From Alphaproteobacteria bacterium (GTDB taxonomy: Bacteria; Pseudomonadota; Alphaproteobacteria; Micropepsales; Micropepsaceae): a stretch of DNA of 38,003 bases. The notes below the pieces were generated by a model. The model was not told the DNA's origin and did not search any database. It was given only the letters and a program-made list of their open reading frames with translations. The stretch lies in contig JAHFQC010000048.1 in the NCBI GenBank assembly GCA_023259375.1, positions 1-38,003 on the forward strand, given 5' to 3'. This document shows, piece after piece, positions 1-8,454 of this stretch. The translations under genes and the position numbers were made by a program. The first letter of the stretch is position 1; every line of letters begins with the position of its first letter.

Positions 1-635
1 ACGGCAAGAACCATCACCTTCACGCCGGAGGCCACGATGTTGCCGAGCACCTTCTCGGCGAGGAAGGCGGTCTTGTTGAAGAGCGCGAAGGGGATGAGGA
101 TGAAGCCGGCCAGTGTGGTCAGCTTGAACTCGATCAGCGTGACGAAGAGCTGGACCGCCAGAATGAAGAAGGCGATCAGCACCAGGACCCAAGAGACCAT
201 CAAGACCGCGATCTGAACGAAGTTCGCGAAAAAGCTGGTGAAGCCCATCATCTGGTTGGCCGCATCGAGCAACGGCTGACCGGCGTCGAGCCCGATCTGG
301 GCGAGTTTGCCCGGCCGCAGGAAGTCGGCAGTTGAGATCGAAGAGCCGCCGGCCTTCAGGCCGATGCCGGCAAAGCTGTTGAAGATGATCGCCGACAGAT
401 TGTTGAAGTTGGTGATGATGAAGGCGAAGAAGCCGATGTAGAGGGTCTTCTTCACCAGACGCTGCAGGATGTCCTCGTCGGCGCCCCAAGCCCAGAACAG
501 GCCGGCAAGCGTGATATCGATGACGATCAGGGTCGAGGACAGGTAGCCGACCTCGCCTTTGATCAGGCCAAAGCCGGAATCGATGTAGGTGGTGAAGGTG
601 TTGAGGAAGGTGTCGATGACGCCGACGTTGTTCAT
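1..635 (-). CDS. trbL: TrbL, conjugal transfer inner-membrane protein (3' end outside window)
   Basis: The first 211 codons of a hydrophobic protein are readable from an ATG at 635 before the frame leaves the window at base 1; no stop is seen. The start reads MNNVGVIDTFLNTFTTYIDS and is followed by several hydrophobic stretches, as in TrbL/VirB6-type proteins that form the inner-membrane channel part of a P-type type IV secretion system. The ATG overlaps the stop of the upstream trbK-like gene by 4 bp (ATGA), which supports this start and translational coupling. Position after trbJ and trbK matches the standard trbBCDEJ(K)LFGI order, so trbF, trbG and trbI are expected just left of the window. 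Function is by family and gene order. Confidence 0.9.
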   Translation of the reverse strand, partial: MNNVGVIDTFLNTFTTYIDSGFGLIKGEVGYLSSTLIVIDITLAGLFWAWGADEDILQRLVKKTLYIGFFAFIITNFNNLSAIIFNSFAGIGLKAGGSSISTADFLRPGKLAQIGLDAGQPLLDAANQMMGFTSFFANFVQIAVLMVSWVLVLIAFFILAVQLFVTLIEFKLTTLAGFILIPFALFNKTAFLAEKVLGNIVASGVKVMVLA

Positions 636-970
636 CGCGCATCTCCCACAGCATTGGTGGCCGGCGCAGCCGCGCGCAACGTCGTGGGGGGCGGCGTTGG
701 CGGCAGCGACCGCGCCGGCCGGCCGAAGAAGCGCCGACGGTTTTCCTCCCACACCGCCACACAGCGCGCATCCTCGGCGTCCTGCGGTCCGAGCGCGCCG
801 CAGCGGCGCAACTCGGCCGAGAGGTCATCGGATGCTGGGTTTGAGACGGTCGAAGGCGTCTCGATAACCGGCGGCGTGGGCCGACGATTGATCGCGACCA
901 GGCTCACGACGGCGACCGCGATCAATGCGATGATCGCGGCGGCGCGGAAGGTGTCCGACCTGCCCAGCAT
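632..970 (-). CDS. trbK: TrbK-like putative entry exclusion protein
   Basis: This 112-aa protein has one N-terminal membrane segment (about residues 8-27, AAIIALIAVAVVSLVAI) and a small exported domain with two cysteines, in RRCGALG and ARCVAVWEENRRRFFG. That layout, and the place between trbJ and trbL, is typical of the short TrbK-alt family of entry exclusion proteins, which are thought to stop a cell that already carries the element from acting as recipient. It begins 9 bp after the trbJ stop and overlaps trbL by 4 bp, so it belongs to the same transcript. No lipobox is obvious, unlike classical TrbK lipoproteins. The family call rests on size, topology, the Cys/WEENRRRF pattern and context. 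Confidence 0.72.
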   Translation of the reverse strand: MLGRSDTFRAAAIIALIAVAVVSLVAINRRPTPPVIETPSTVSNPASDDLSAELRRCGALGPQDAEDARCVAVWEENRRRFFGRPARSLPPTPPPTTLRAAAPATNAVGDAR

Positions 971-979
971 CGCGGCGCC

Positions 980-1717
980 TCAATTGCCGTTGAACATGGT
1001 GACGTTGCCGGGCTGGTAGCCGCTGCGCGTCGCGAAGGTCTTGTAGTTCTGCTGGCCTTGCGCCTCGGCCGAGGCCGTGCGCGCCTGCTCCAGCGCGTCG
1101 GCCCGGCTCTTTGCCGACAGTACCGCCACCAGGTCGGAGAGCTGCTGCGATTGCAGGGCCAGGAGCTGGTTGCCGGCCTGTGCCGCCTGCAGCGCGCCGG
1201 TAGCGCTCTGGCTGGCCGTCACCAGCGAGGTCATGGCGCTGGAATTGGTCGGGATGTTGCCGACCACGCCGGCCTGGATCTTCAGGCTGTCCTCGAAGGC
1301 GGCGACGGAGTTCTGCCAACGAGTCTGCGCGTTGGCGACCATCGCCGTGGTCGAGCCGGTGCCTGCCGCCGTGCCGTAGCTGGTCGAATAGGCCGTCTGG
1401 ACTCGCTGGACATTGAACGCAATGTTTTGCGCCTGGCCAAGCAGCGACTGGGTCTGCGTGATCGACGACTGAAGCTGGGTCAGCGTCGACATCGGCAGAT
1501 TAGTGAGGTTACGCGCCTGGTTGACCAGCGAGGTCGCCTGGTTGGTCAACATCGTGATCTGATTGTTGATCTGTTGCAGCTCGCGCGCCGCCGTCAGCAC
1601 GTTCTGAGTGAAGTTCGTCGGATCGTAGACCACCCACTGCGCCGAGGCGGGCGGCGCGGCCACGGCCAGAGTGAGCACGACGGCGCTTGCGGCCGCCAAA
1701 TGGCGCAGCTTGATCAT
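980..1717 (-). CDS. trbJ: TrbJ, P-type conjugative transfer protein
   Basis: The product is 245 aa from ATG 1717. It starts with a signal peptide (MIKLRHLAAASAVVLTLAVA, cleavage probably after PPASA), then QWVVYDPTNFTQNVLTAARE, the hallmark N-terminus of mature TrbJ/VirB5-like proteins, followed by long helical, Gln/Thr-rich sequence. TrbJ is a periplasmic, pilus-associated component of the mating pore. The open frame extends far upstream, but that part lies antisense-like within trbE. The chosen ATG overlaps the trbE stop as ATGA and has a GGAG about 9 bases ahead, so it is the real start. The C-terminus ends NVTMFNGN. Confidence 0.93.
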   Translation of the reverse strand: MIKLRHLAAASAVVLTLAVAAPPASAQWVVYDPTNFTQNVLTAARELQQINNQITMLTNQATSLVNQARNLTNLPMSTLTQLQSSITQTQSLLGQAQNIAFNVQRVQTAYSTSYGTAAGTGSTTAMVANAQTRWQNSVAAFEDSLKIQAGVVGNIPTNSSAMTSLVTASQSATGALQAAQAGNQLLALQSQQLSDLVAVLSAKSRADALEQARTASAEAQGQQNYKTFATRSGYQPGNVTMFNGN

Positions 1718-4152
1718 GATGACGTCTCCAGGTTGGTCAGCTCGGGGATGAGATCGGCGGCCCACAGCAGCTCGCGGTCCGCGAGCCAGGTCGGCGTGAA
1801 GGCTTCGCGGCCATGTTCGGCGACGACCCGTTCGATCGCCGCGTGATCGGCCTTGGACGACGCCGCGCAGAAGGCGAGCGCGACGGGGCCGAGCCCCAGC
1901 TCGAACAGCCGATTGCCGCGCCGCGACTGGCAGTAGTAGTCGCGCTTCGGCGTCGCGCGAGCGAGGATCTCGATCTGGCGATCGTTCAATCCGAAGCGGC
2001 GATAGATGGCCGTGATCTGCGGTTCGATCGCGCGCTCGTTCGGCAGGAAGATGCGTGTCGGGCAACTTTCGACGATGGCTGGCGCGATGTTGCTGCCGTC
2101 GATGTCGGAGAGCGATTGGGTGGCGAAGATGACGGAGGCGTTCTTCTTGCGCAGTGTCTTCAGCCACTCGCGCAGTTGCTGAGCGAAGGCGGGATCGTCG
2201 AGAACCAGCCAGCCCTCGTCGATGATGAGCAAGGTCGGGCGACCATCGAGGCGGCCCTCGATGCGGTGGAACAGATAGGTGAGGACTGCAGGCGCCGCGC
2301 CGGCCCCGATCAGCCCTTCGGTCTCGAAGGCCTGTACCGAGGCGGAACCGAGTTGCTCGGTCTCGGCATCCAGCAGCCGTCCGGAGGGGCCGCCGACGCA
2401 ATAGGGCTGGAGCGCCTGCTTCAGCGCCGTCGATTGCAGCAGGACCGCGAGGCCGGTGATGGTGCGTTCGCCCACCGGCGAGGAGGCCAGCGAGGTCAGC
2501 GCCGACCAGACATGCTCTTTCGCGGTCGGATCGATGGTGACGCCTTCCTTGGCCAGGATGGCCGCCACCCACTCCGCCGCCCACGCGCGCTCGGCCTGTT
2601 CGTCGATGCGCGCCAGGGGCTGGAGCGAGACCGAGTGCTCCGATCCGGCCGAGAGGCTGCCACCGAGATCGTGCCAGTCGCCGCCCATCGCGAGCGCGGC
2701 CGTGCGGATCGAACCGCCGAAGTCGAACGCGAAGATCTGGTTGTTCGCGTAGCGGCGAAACTGCATCGCCATCAGCGAAAGCAGCACCGACTTGCCCGCC
2801 CCGGTCGGGCCGACGATCAGCGTGTGGCCGACATCGCCGACGTGCAGGCTCAGCCGGAACGGCGTCGAGCCTTCGGTCTTGCCGAACAGTAGTGGAGCGC
2901 TGCGGAAATGTTCGTCCGTCACGGGTCCGGCCCAGACCGCGGAAAGCGGGATCATGTGCGCCAGGTTCAGGGTCGACACCGGCGGCTGGCGGACGTTGGC
3001 GTAGGCATGGCCGGGAATGGACCCGAGCCAGGCCTCCAGCGCGTTCACCCCTTCGGGCATGCAGGTGAAGTCGCGACCCTGGATCACCTTCTCGACCAGC
3101 CGGAGCTTTTCGGCGGCGAGACCCGCATCCTCGTCCCAGACGGTGACGGTCGCGGTGACATAGGCCTGGCCGACATCGTCGGAGCCCAGCTCCTGTAGCG
3201 CCATGTCGGCGTCGGCGGCTTTGTTGGCGGCGTCGCTATCGACGAGCGTCGATGCCTCGTTGGTCATCACCTCCTTGACGATGGCGGCGATGGACTTGCG
3301 CTTGGCGAACCACTGCCGCCGGATCTTGGTCAGCAGCTTCACCGCCTCGGTTTTGTCGAGCAGGACCGCGCGCGTGGACCAGCGGTACGGGAAGGCCAGC
3401 CGGTTCATCTCATCGAGGATTCCGGGGTGGGTCGCGGTCGGAAAGCCGACGATGGTCAGCGTGCGTAAGTGATGTGCGCCAAGCCGCGGCTCCAGCCCGC
3501 CAGCGAGCGGCTCGTCGGCGAGCAGCGCATCGAGGTGCATCGGCGTCTCTGGAACGCGGACGCGCTGCTGCCGCGTCGAGATGGTCGAGTGCAGATAGGT
3601 CAGCGTCTCGCTGTCATCGAGCCAACCGACCTCGGGCATGAAGCCCTCGACCAATTGGAGGACCCGGTTGGTGCGGTCGACGAAGCCGCGCAGCAACTCC
3701 CAGGGATCGACGCCGGTCTGGACGCGGCCCTCGTAGAGCCAGCTCTCGATGCGGGAGGCGTCCTCGGCCGGTGGCAACCAGACGAAGGTCAGGAAGTAAT
3801 GGCTCTCGAAATGCGCGCCTGCTTCTTCGAAGGCGTCCTGCCGTTCGAGATCGACCAGCGCGGACGCGGGATCGGAAAAGGTCGAGTGCGGATAGGTCTG
3901 GGCGGCGACCCGCTGCGCCTCGACGAAGATCGCCCAGCCGGAGCCGAGACGGCGCAGCGCGTTGTTGAGGCGCGCGGTGACGCCGACCAGTTCGGCCGGC
4001 GTAGCGCTGTCGAGGTCCGGTCCGCGAAAGCGCGCCGTGCGCTGGAACGAGCCGTCCTTGTTGAGGACCACGCCCTCTTCGACGAGCGCGGCCCAGGGCA
4101 GGAAGTCGGCGAGGCCGGCGGGGCGATTGCGATATTCAGCGAGGTTCAGCAT
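1714..4152 (-). CDS. trbE: TrbE, VirB4-type conjugation ATPase
   Basis: An 812-aa protein of the expected length for TrbE, the cytoplasmic ATPase that powers pilus assembly and substrate export. It begins MLNLAEYRNRPAGLADFLPW. Walker A is GPTGAGKSVLL near residue 446 and Walker B is LLIIDEGW near residue 640, followed by the FATQSLSDI region common to VirB4 proteins. The frame is open for 35 more codons upstream, but the ATG at 4152 lies 7 bp after the trbD stop and gives the family's usual N-terminus, so it was preferred. It overlaps trbJ by 4 bp. Nothing suggests a defect. Confidence 0.96.
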   Translation of the reverse strand: MLNLAEYRNRPAGLADFLPWAALVEEGVVLNKDGSFQRTARFRGPDLDSATPAELVGVTARLNNALRRLGSGWAIFVEAQRVAAQTYPHSTFSDPASALVDLERQDAFEEAGAHFESHYFLTFVWLPPAEDASRIESWLYEGRVQTGVDPWELLRGFVDRTNRVLQLVEGFMPEVGWLDDSETLTYLHSTISTRQQRVRVPETPMHLDALLADEPLAGGLEPRLGAHHLRTLTIVGFPTATHPGILDEMNRLAFPYRWSTRAVLLDKTEAVKLLTKIRRQWFAKRKSIAAIVKEVMTNEASTLVDSDAANKAADADMALQELGSDDVGQAYVTATVTVWDEDAGLAAEKLRLVEKVIQGRDFTCMPEGVNALEAWLGSIPGHAYANVRQPPVSTLNLAHMIPLSAVWAGPVTDEHFRSAPLLFGKTEGSTPFRLSLHVGDVGHTLIVGPTGAGKSVLLSLMAMQFRRYANNQIFAFDFGGSIRTAALAMGGDWHDLGGSLSAGSEHSVSLQPLARIDEQAERAWAAEWVAAILAKEGVTIDPTAKEHVWSALTSLASSPVGERTITGLAVLLQSTALKQALQPYCVGGPSGRLLDAETEQLGSASVQAFETEGLIGAGAAPAVLTYLFHRIEGRLDGRPTLLIIDEGWLVLDDPAFAQQLREWLKTLRKKNASVIFATQSLSDIDGSNIAPAIVESCPTRIFLPNERAIEPQITAIYRRFGLNDRQIEILARATPKRDYYCQSRRGNRLFELGLGPVALAFCAASSKADHAAIERVVAEHGREAFTPTWLADRELLWAADLIPELTNLETSS

Positions 4153-4159
4153 CGTGGCC

Positions 4160-4435
4160 TCACACCCCCAGATGTGCGGGATAGCGGAGGTGCCGACGCA
4201 CGACGTCGACGAACAGGGGATCGCGCTTGGCGGCCCAGACTGCCGCCGCGTGGCCAATTGCCCAGAACAGTGCGCCGGGAATCCAGAGCCGAAGGCCGAG
4301 CGCGACTGCCGCCGCGATCGTGCCGTTGGCGATCGCCACGGTCCGCGGTGCGCCGCCCATGAGGATCGGGTCGGTCAGTGCGCGGTGAACCGGCGCGAAG
4401 AAGCCCGGCACATCGGGATCGACGATCGCGGCCAT
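4160..4435 (-). CDS. trbD: TrbD, inner-membrane conjugal transfer protein (VirB3-like)
   Basis: A 91-aa protein that opens with the VirB3-family pattern VPGFFAPVHRALTDPILMGG. One or two hydrophobic segments follow (roughly residues 35-70), then a basic tail FVDVVRRHLRYPAHLGV. TrbD is an inner-membrane part of the type IV secretion system, usually placed directly before the ATPase TrbE, as here. The ATG shares one base with the trbC stop (TGATG), a clear coupling signal that rules out the longer upstream reading. Size and order fit the family well. Confidence 0.93.
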   Translation of the reverse strand: MAAIVDPDVPGFFAPVHRALTDPILMGGAPRTVAIANGTIAAAVALGLRLWIPGALFWAIGHAAAVWAAKRDPLFVDVVRRHLRYPAHLGV

Positions 4436-4776
4436 CAGACGAGCGCCCCGCCCGAGAAGCTGAAGAAGGTGAGGAAGAAGCTCGACGCGGCGAACGCGAT
4501 CGACAGGCCGAACACGATCTGGATCAGTCGGCGGAAGCCGCCCGACGTGTCGCCGAAGGCGAGCGTCAGCCCGGTCACGGTGATGATGATCACCGAGATG
4601 ATCTTGGCGACGGGTCCCTGCACCGACTCCAAGATGGTGTTGAGCGGGGTCTCCCACGGCATGGAGGAGCCGGATGCGTAGGCGGCCGGCGCAAAGGCGA
4701 GCGTGAGGGTGGTCAAGGCGATCAAGTCGGCCAGGCGGCGACGGGACGAACGGACGACGGCGAGAACGCGGTTCAT
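4435..4776 (-). CDS. trbC: TrbC, prepilin
   Basis: A 113-aa TrbC/VirB2-type pilin precursor. It has a basic start, a signal segment (LIALTTLTLAFAPAAYASGS, cleavage expected near AYA-SGS), then the mature pilin with two hydrophobic helices (IISVIIITVTGLTLAF and IVFGLSIAFAASSFFLTFF). In the RP4-like system the mature pilin is cyclised by the TraF peptidase; a TraF gene is present at 11634-12179. The ATG overlaps the trbB stop by 4 bp. It is the major subunit of the conjugative pilus. Confidence 0.95.
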   Translation of the reverse strand: MNRVLAVVRSSRRRLADLIALTTLTLAFAPAAYASGSSMPWETPLNTILESVQGPVAKIISVIIITVTGLTLAFGDTSGGFRRLIQIVFGLSIAFAASSFFLTFFSFSGGALV

Positions 4777-5771
4777 GATGGATCTCCGGGGGACAAGGGG
4801 TCGCCGCCCGCCCCGGCGGACTGGACGCGGTAGTCGCCGGTGGCGGGATCAAGACCGGCGACGAGAGCGAGTTCGGAGAGGCGGCGTTCGCTGCCGCGGC
4901 CGCGCAGCACCGCGACGAGATCGATGGTCTCGGCGATCAGCGCCTTGGGGACGGTGACGACGGCTTCCTGGATGAGCTGTTCGAGGCGCCGCATCGCGCC
5001 AAGCGCGGTGCCGGCGTGGATCGTGCCGATCCCACCGGGATGGCCGGTGCCCCAGGCCTTCAAAAGATCGAGCGCCTCGGCGCCGCGGACCTCGCCGATC
5101 GGAATGCGGTCGGGACGAAGGCGCAGCGAGGAGCGAACGAGATCGGACAGCGAGGCGACGCCGTCCTTGGTGCGCAGCGCCACGAGGTTCGGCGCACGGC
5201 ATTGCAGCTCGCGGGTGTCCTCGATCAGCACCACCCGGTCGGTGGTGCCGGCGATCTCGGCCAGGAGCGCGTTGGTCAGCGTGGTCTTGCCGGTCGAGGT
5301 GCCGCCGGCGACGAGGATGTTCTTGCGGCCGGCGACGGCCTCGCGCAGCGCCGTGGCCTGGCCGGCTGTCATGATCCCGGCGGCGACATAGTCGTCGAGC
5401 GTGAAGACGGCGACGGCCGGCTTGCGGATCGCGAAGGCCGGGGCGGCCACCACAGGCGGCAACAGCCCCTCGAACCTCTCCCCCGTCTCGGGCAGTTCGG
5501 CGGAGACCCGCGGCTTCTCCGCATGGACCTCGGCGCCGACATGGTGCGCAACCAGGCGCACGATCCGCTCGCCGTCGGCGGCAGACATGGTCCGGCCACT
5601 ATCCTCCAGGCCCCCCGACAGCCGGTCGATCCAGAGCCGACCGTCGGGATTGAGCATCACCTCGACGATCGACGGGTCTTCGAGAAACGACGCGATGGCC
5701 GGGCCGAGCGCGGTGCGCAGCATGCGCGCGCCGCGTGAGAAGGCCTCGGAATGGAGTGCAGCAACCGCCAC
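4773..5771 (-). CDS. trbB: TrbB, VirB11-type secretion ATPase
   Basis: A 332-aa hexameric traffic ATPase of the VirB11/PulE class. Visible motifs: Walker [10 protein letters not shown] (156-164), Asp box VLIEDTREL (181-189), Walker [10 protein letters not shown] (222-230) and His box [14 protein letters not shown] (241-254). It acts at the cytoplasmic face of the mating pore, switching it between pilus building and DNA export. It is the first trb gene and is preceded by about 200 bp without a gene, so the trb promoter may lie there, though read-through from the RHH gene upstream is also possible. The 3' end overlaps trbC by 4 bp. Confidence 0.96.
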   Translation of the reverse strand: MAVAALHSEAFSRGARMLRTALGPAIASFLEDPSIVEVMLNPDGRLWIDRLSGGLEDSGRTMSAADGERIVRLVAHHVGAEVHAEKPRVSAELPETGERFEGLLPPVVAAPAFAIRKPAVAVFTLDDYVAAGIMTAGQATALREAVAGRKNILVAGGTSTGKTTLTNALLAEIAGTTDRVVLIEDTRELQCRAPNLVALRTKDGVASLSDLVRSSLRLRPDRIPIGEVRGAEALDLLKAWGTGHPGGIGTIHAGTALGAMRRLEQLIQEAVVTVPKALIAETIDLVAVLRGRGSERRLSELALVAGLDPATGDYRVQSAGAGGDPLSPGDPS

Positions 5772-5972
5772 GATCGTCCCCGGAAAAGGCCAACCGCGAA
5801 ACGCGATCGGCGACGGGGACGATTAAAAGAGGCAAGAAATGGGGTGGTTCAACAAGTATTCAGACGGCGGAGGAGCCCAGCGTAGAGCAGAGAAAAAAGA
5901 CTTGCTGGGTGCGGGACCCGCTATTGGCGCCGACGTCTTCCGCGGCCCTAGCAAGTGATGTTCAGCCGGAAG

Positions 5973-6419
5973 CTACGACTCGCGCGGGACGCTGGCGGAC
6001 GCCTCGGAAATGTCTTCGGGAATCTCCTGCCGCAACTTCGGCCCCTCGTTCAGGCGCCGACCAAGCGTGGCGATGAAATGGTCGTAGCGCGCACCAGCCT
6101 GGGCGCGGGCGGCCTTGGCGGCGGGCTCGGGAAGCGGTGGGGTGGTGTTCAGCCAAAATCGGATGAACAAGGCCAGGGTCTCCACTCCGATCGCGACGTC
6201 GCGTTCGAGCCGCGCTAGGCGACGATCCTGCTGGTCGAGCCGCTTGGCGATGGCCGCCTCGCGCCGCTCATCGGCATCCGGTGACAAGAATGACGCGATG
6301 GCGGCCTCCGCTATGAGCGACATCGACTGCTCCCGGCGTGCTGCATAGGCCGACAAGGCCTGCATCACACCCGGATCGAGATAGACCGAGATCTGGGCCT
6401 TCTTCTTCGGCGCAGCCAT
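5973..6419 (-). CDS. CopG-type ribbon-helix-helix protein between traG and trbB
   Basis: A 148-aa protein. Residues 1-45 (KKKAQISVYLDPGVMQALSAYAARREQSMSLIAEAAIASFL) fit a ribbon-helix-helix DNA-binding fold with a predicted short strand and two helices. A charged, coiled-coil-like stretch follows (RREAAIAKRLDQQDRRLARLERD), then a hydrophobic helix and a tail. It starts 7 bp after traG. Genes of this type are regularly found between traG and trbB in alphaproteobacterial elements and are annotated as CopG-family regulators; a role in control of the trb operon or in relaxosome formation is inference. Confidence 0.8.
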   Translation of the reverse strand: MAAPKKKAQISVYLDPGVMQALSAYAARREQSMSLIAEAAIASFLSPDADERREAAIAKRLDQQDRRLARLERDVAIGVETLALFIRFWLNTTPPLPEPAAKAARAQAGARYDHFIATLGRRLNEGPKLRQEIPEDISEASASVPRES

Positions 6420-6426
6420 ATGCGCC

Positions 6427-8454
6427 TCACAATCCGAGATCGTCGCTGGGGTCGAGCGAAGCCTGCCGGGCGACGCCCTGCATCAGGTCGTTCATCCGGC
6501 CGATGCGGGGCGCGTCCTCCTCCAACTCGTCTGTCGGGTCGAGGGCGAACTCGTTCTCGATCGGCTCCTTCTTCTCGACGGTTTCTTGGCTCAGCTCCGG
6601 CTGCCGGCGGCGGTCCGCATTTTTCGGATCTTCGTCCTCGGCCCCCTCGTCCTCGCGGACCACCGGCGCTGGCGGCCGCGGCGGCAGCGGGCGGGTGGTC
6701 CAATCGTCGGGCCGTCCCGCTTCCGGGCGCGCTAGCACGGGCGGCGGCACGATGCGCTCCTGAAAGCGCGCGTCCTCGTAATAGCGCGCCTTCTTGGCGC
6801 GGATCGGATGCAGTCCCGACACCATGACGATCTCGTCAGAGGGCGGGAGCTGCATGATTTCGCCGGGCGTCAGGAGCGGGCGCGCGGTCTCCGAGCGCGA
6901 GACCATGAGGTGGCCGAGCCAAGGCGACAGCCGGCTGCCAGCGTAGTTCTTCATCGCCTTCATCTCGGTCGCGGTGCCCAGCGCGTCGCTGACCCGCTTG
7001 GCGGTCCGTTCGTCATTGGTGGCGAAGCTGACCCGCACATGGCAGTTGTCGAGGATCGAATTGTTGGGGCCATAGGCCTTCTCGATCTGGTTCAGCGACT
7101 GGGCGATCAGGAAGCTCTTGATGCCGTACCCCGCCATGAAGGCGAGCGCGGACTCGAAGAAGTCGAGGCGGCCGAGCGCCGGGAATTCGTCCAGCATCAG
7201 GAGAAGCCGGCGCCGCCCCGCCTTGGCCAGCAGGTCCTCGGTCAAGCGCCGCCCGATCTGATTGAGGATCAGCCGGATAAGCGGCTTGGTCCGATTGATG
7301 TCCGAGGGCGGTACGACCAGATAGAGCGTTGTCGGTCGATCGCCGGCCACGATGTCGCCGATCCGCCAGTCGCATCGCCGCGTCACTTCGGCGACGACAG
7401 GATCGCGATAGAGGCCGAGGAACGACATGGCCGTGCTCAGCACGCCGGACCGCTCGTTGCCGGACTTGTTCAGCAGCTCGCGGGCGGCGGAGGCGACGAC
7501 GGGATGGACGCCGGCCTCGCCGAGATGGGCGGTCTTCATCATCGCCGCCAAGGTCGATTCGATCGGCCGCTTCGGGTCCGACAGGAAGGCGGCGACGCCG
7601 GCGAGCGTCTTATCCTCCTCGGCATAGAGAACATGCAGGATGGCGCCGACCAAAAGCGCGTGGCTGGTCTTCTCCCAGTGATTACGCTTTTCCAGGCTGC
7701 CTTCGGGGTCGACGAGAATGTCGGCGATGTTCTGGACGTCGCGGACCTCCCACTCGCCGCGACGGACCTCAAGCAGCGGATTGTAGGCCGACGACTTGGC
7801 GTTGGTCGGATCGAACAGCAACACGCGGCCATGCTGCGCCCGAAAGCCGGCGGTGAGCTGCCAGTTCTCGCCCTTGATGTCGTGGACGATCGCCGAGCCT
7901 GGCCAGGTCAACAGCGAGGGGATCACGAGGCCGACGCCCTTGCCGCTTCGGGTCGGGGCGAAGCACAGCACATGCTCGGGACCGTCGTGGCGAAGATAGC
8001 TGCGCTCGTGGCGGCCCAGCACCACGCCGTCCGGCCCCAGCAGCCCGGCCTGCTCGATCTCCTTCGGCTGCGCCCATCGCGCGGAGCCGTAGGTCTCGGC
8101 GTTCTTCGCTTCGCGGGCGCGCCAAACCGACATGCCGATCGCGACGGCCGCGGCGATGAGGCCGCCCGACGAGGCGATGTAGGCACCCTCGATGAAGATG
8201 GACGGCGCGTAGGCGTCGTAGGCGTACCACCACCAGAAGAAGGCCGGCGGCAGATAGAAGGGGAAGTGCAGAAGCTCGAACCAGGGCCGCCCAAGCTCCG
8301 GCTGGAAGCCGAGGCGCCAGGCGGTCCATTCCGTCGCTGTCCAAATCGCCAGAAGAACGATGGCGAAGACGGTGATGACTTGGCCCCAGAGAATCTTTGT
8401 CGCGGACACAGCGGCAGTCCTTTCCTGAAATCGTTGATGGGTGGGATCGCTCAC
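6427..8454 (-). CDS. traG: TraG, VirD4-type coupling protein
   Basis: A 675-aa type IV coupling protein that links relaxase-bound DNA to the mating pore. Two or more N-terminal membrane segments (about residues 22-40, 65-80 and 95-110) precede the cytoplasmic ATPase. Walker A is APTRSGKGVG (166-175) and Walker B is LLMLDEFPALG (418-428). The last 100 residues are acidic and look disordered. The start is a GTG at 8454 that overlaps the relaxase stop (GTGA); no ATG lies nearby in frame, so this non-ATG start is the best choice although no strong ribosome binding site is seen. Length and motifs are normal for TraG. Confidence 0.95.
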   Translation of the reverse strand: MSDPTHQRFQERTAAVSATKILWGQVITVFAIVLLAIWTATEWTAWRLGFQPELGRPWFELLHFPFYLPPAFFWWWYAYDAYAPSIFIEGAYIASSGGLIAAAVAIGMSVWRAREAKNAETYGSARWAQPKEIEQAGLLGPDGVVLGRHERSYLRHDGPEHVLCFAPTRSGKGVGLVIPSLLTWPGSAIVHDIKGENWQLTAGFRAQHGRVLLFDPTNAKSSAYNPLLEVRRGEWEVRDVQNIADILVDPEGSLEKRNHWEKTSHALLVGAILHVLYAEEDKTLAGVAAFLSDPKRPIESTLAAMMKTAHLGEAGVHPVVASAARELLNKSGNERSGVLSTAMSFLGLYRDPVVAEVTRRCDWRIGDIVAGDRPTTLYLVVPPSDINRTKPLIRLILNQIGRRLTEDLLAKAGRRRLLLMLDEFPALGRLDFFESALAFMAGYGIKSFLIAQSLNQIEKAYGPNNSILDNCHVRVSFATNDERTAKRVSDALGTATEMKAMKNYAGSRLSPWLGHLMVSRSETARPLLTPGEIMQLPPSDEIVMVSGLHPIRAKKARYYEDARFQERIVPPPVLARPEAGRPDDWTTRPLPPRPPAPVVREDEGAEDEDPKNADRRRQPELSQETVEKKEPIENEFALDPTDELEEDAPRIGRMNDLMQGVARQASLDPSDDLGL

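Noticed and set aside
1813..2892. Long plus-strand frame (359 aa) across trbE
   Set aside because: Antisense to the intact trbE with Walker motifs; composition rich in Arg, Ala and Gly and no domain. A high-GC shadow.
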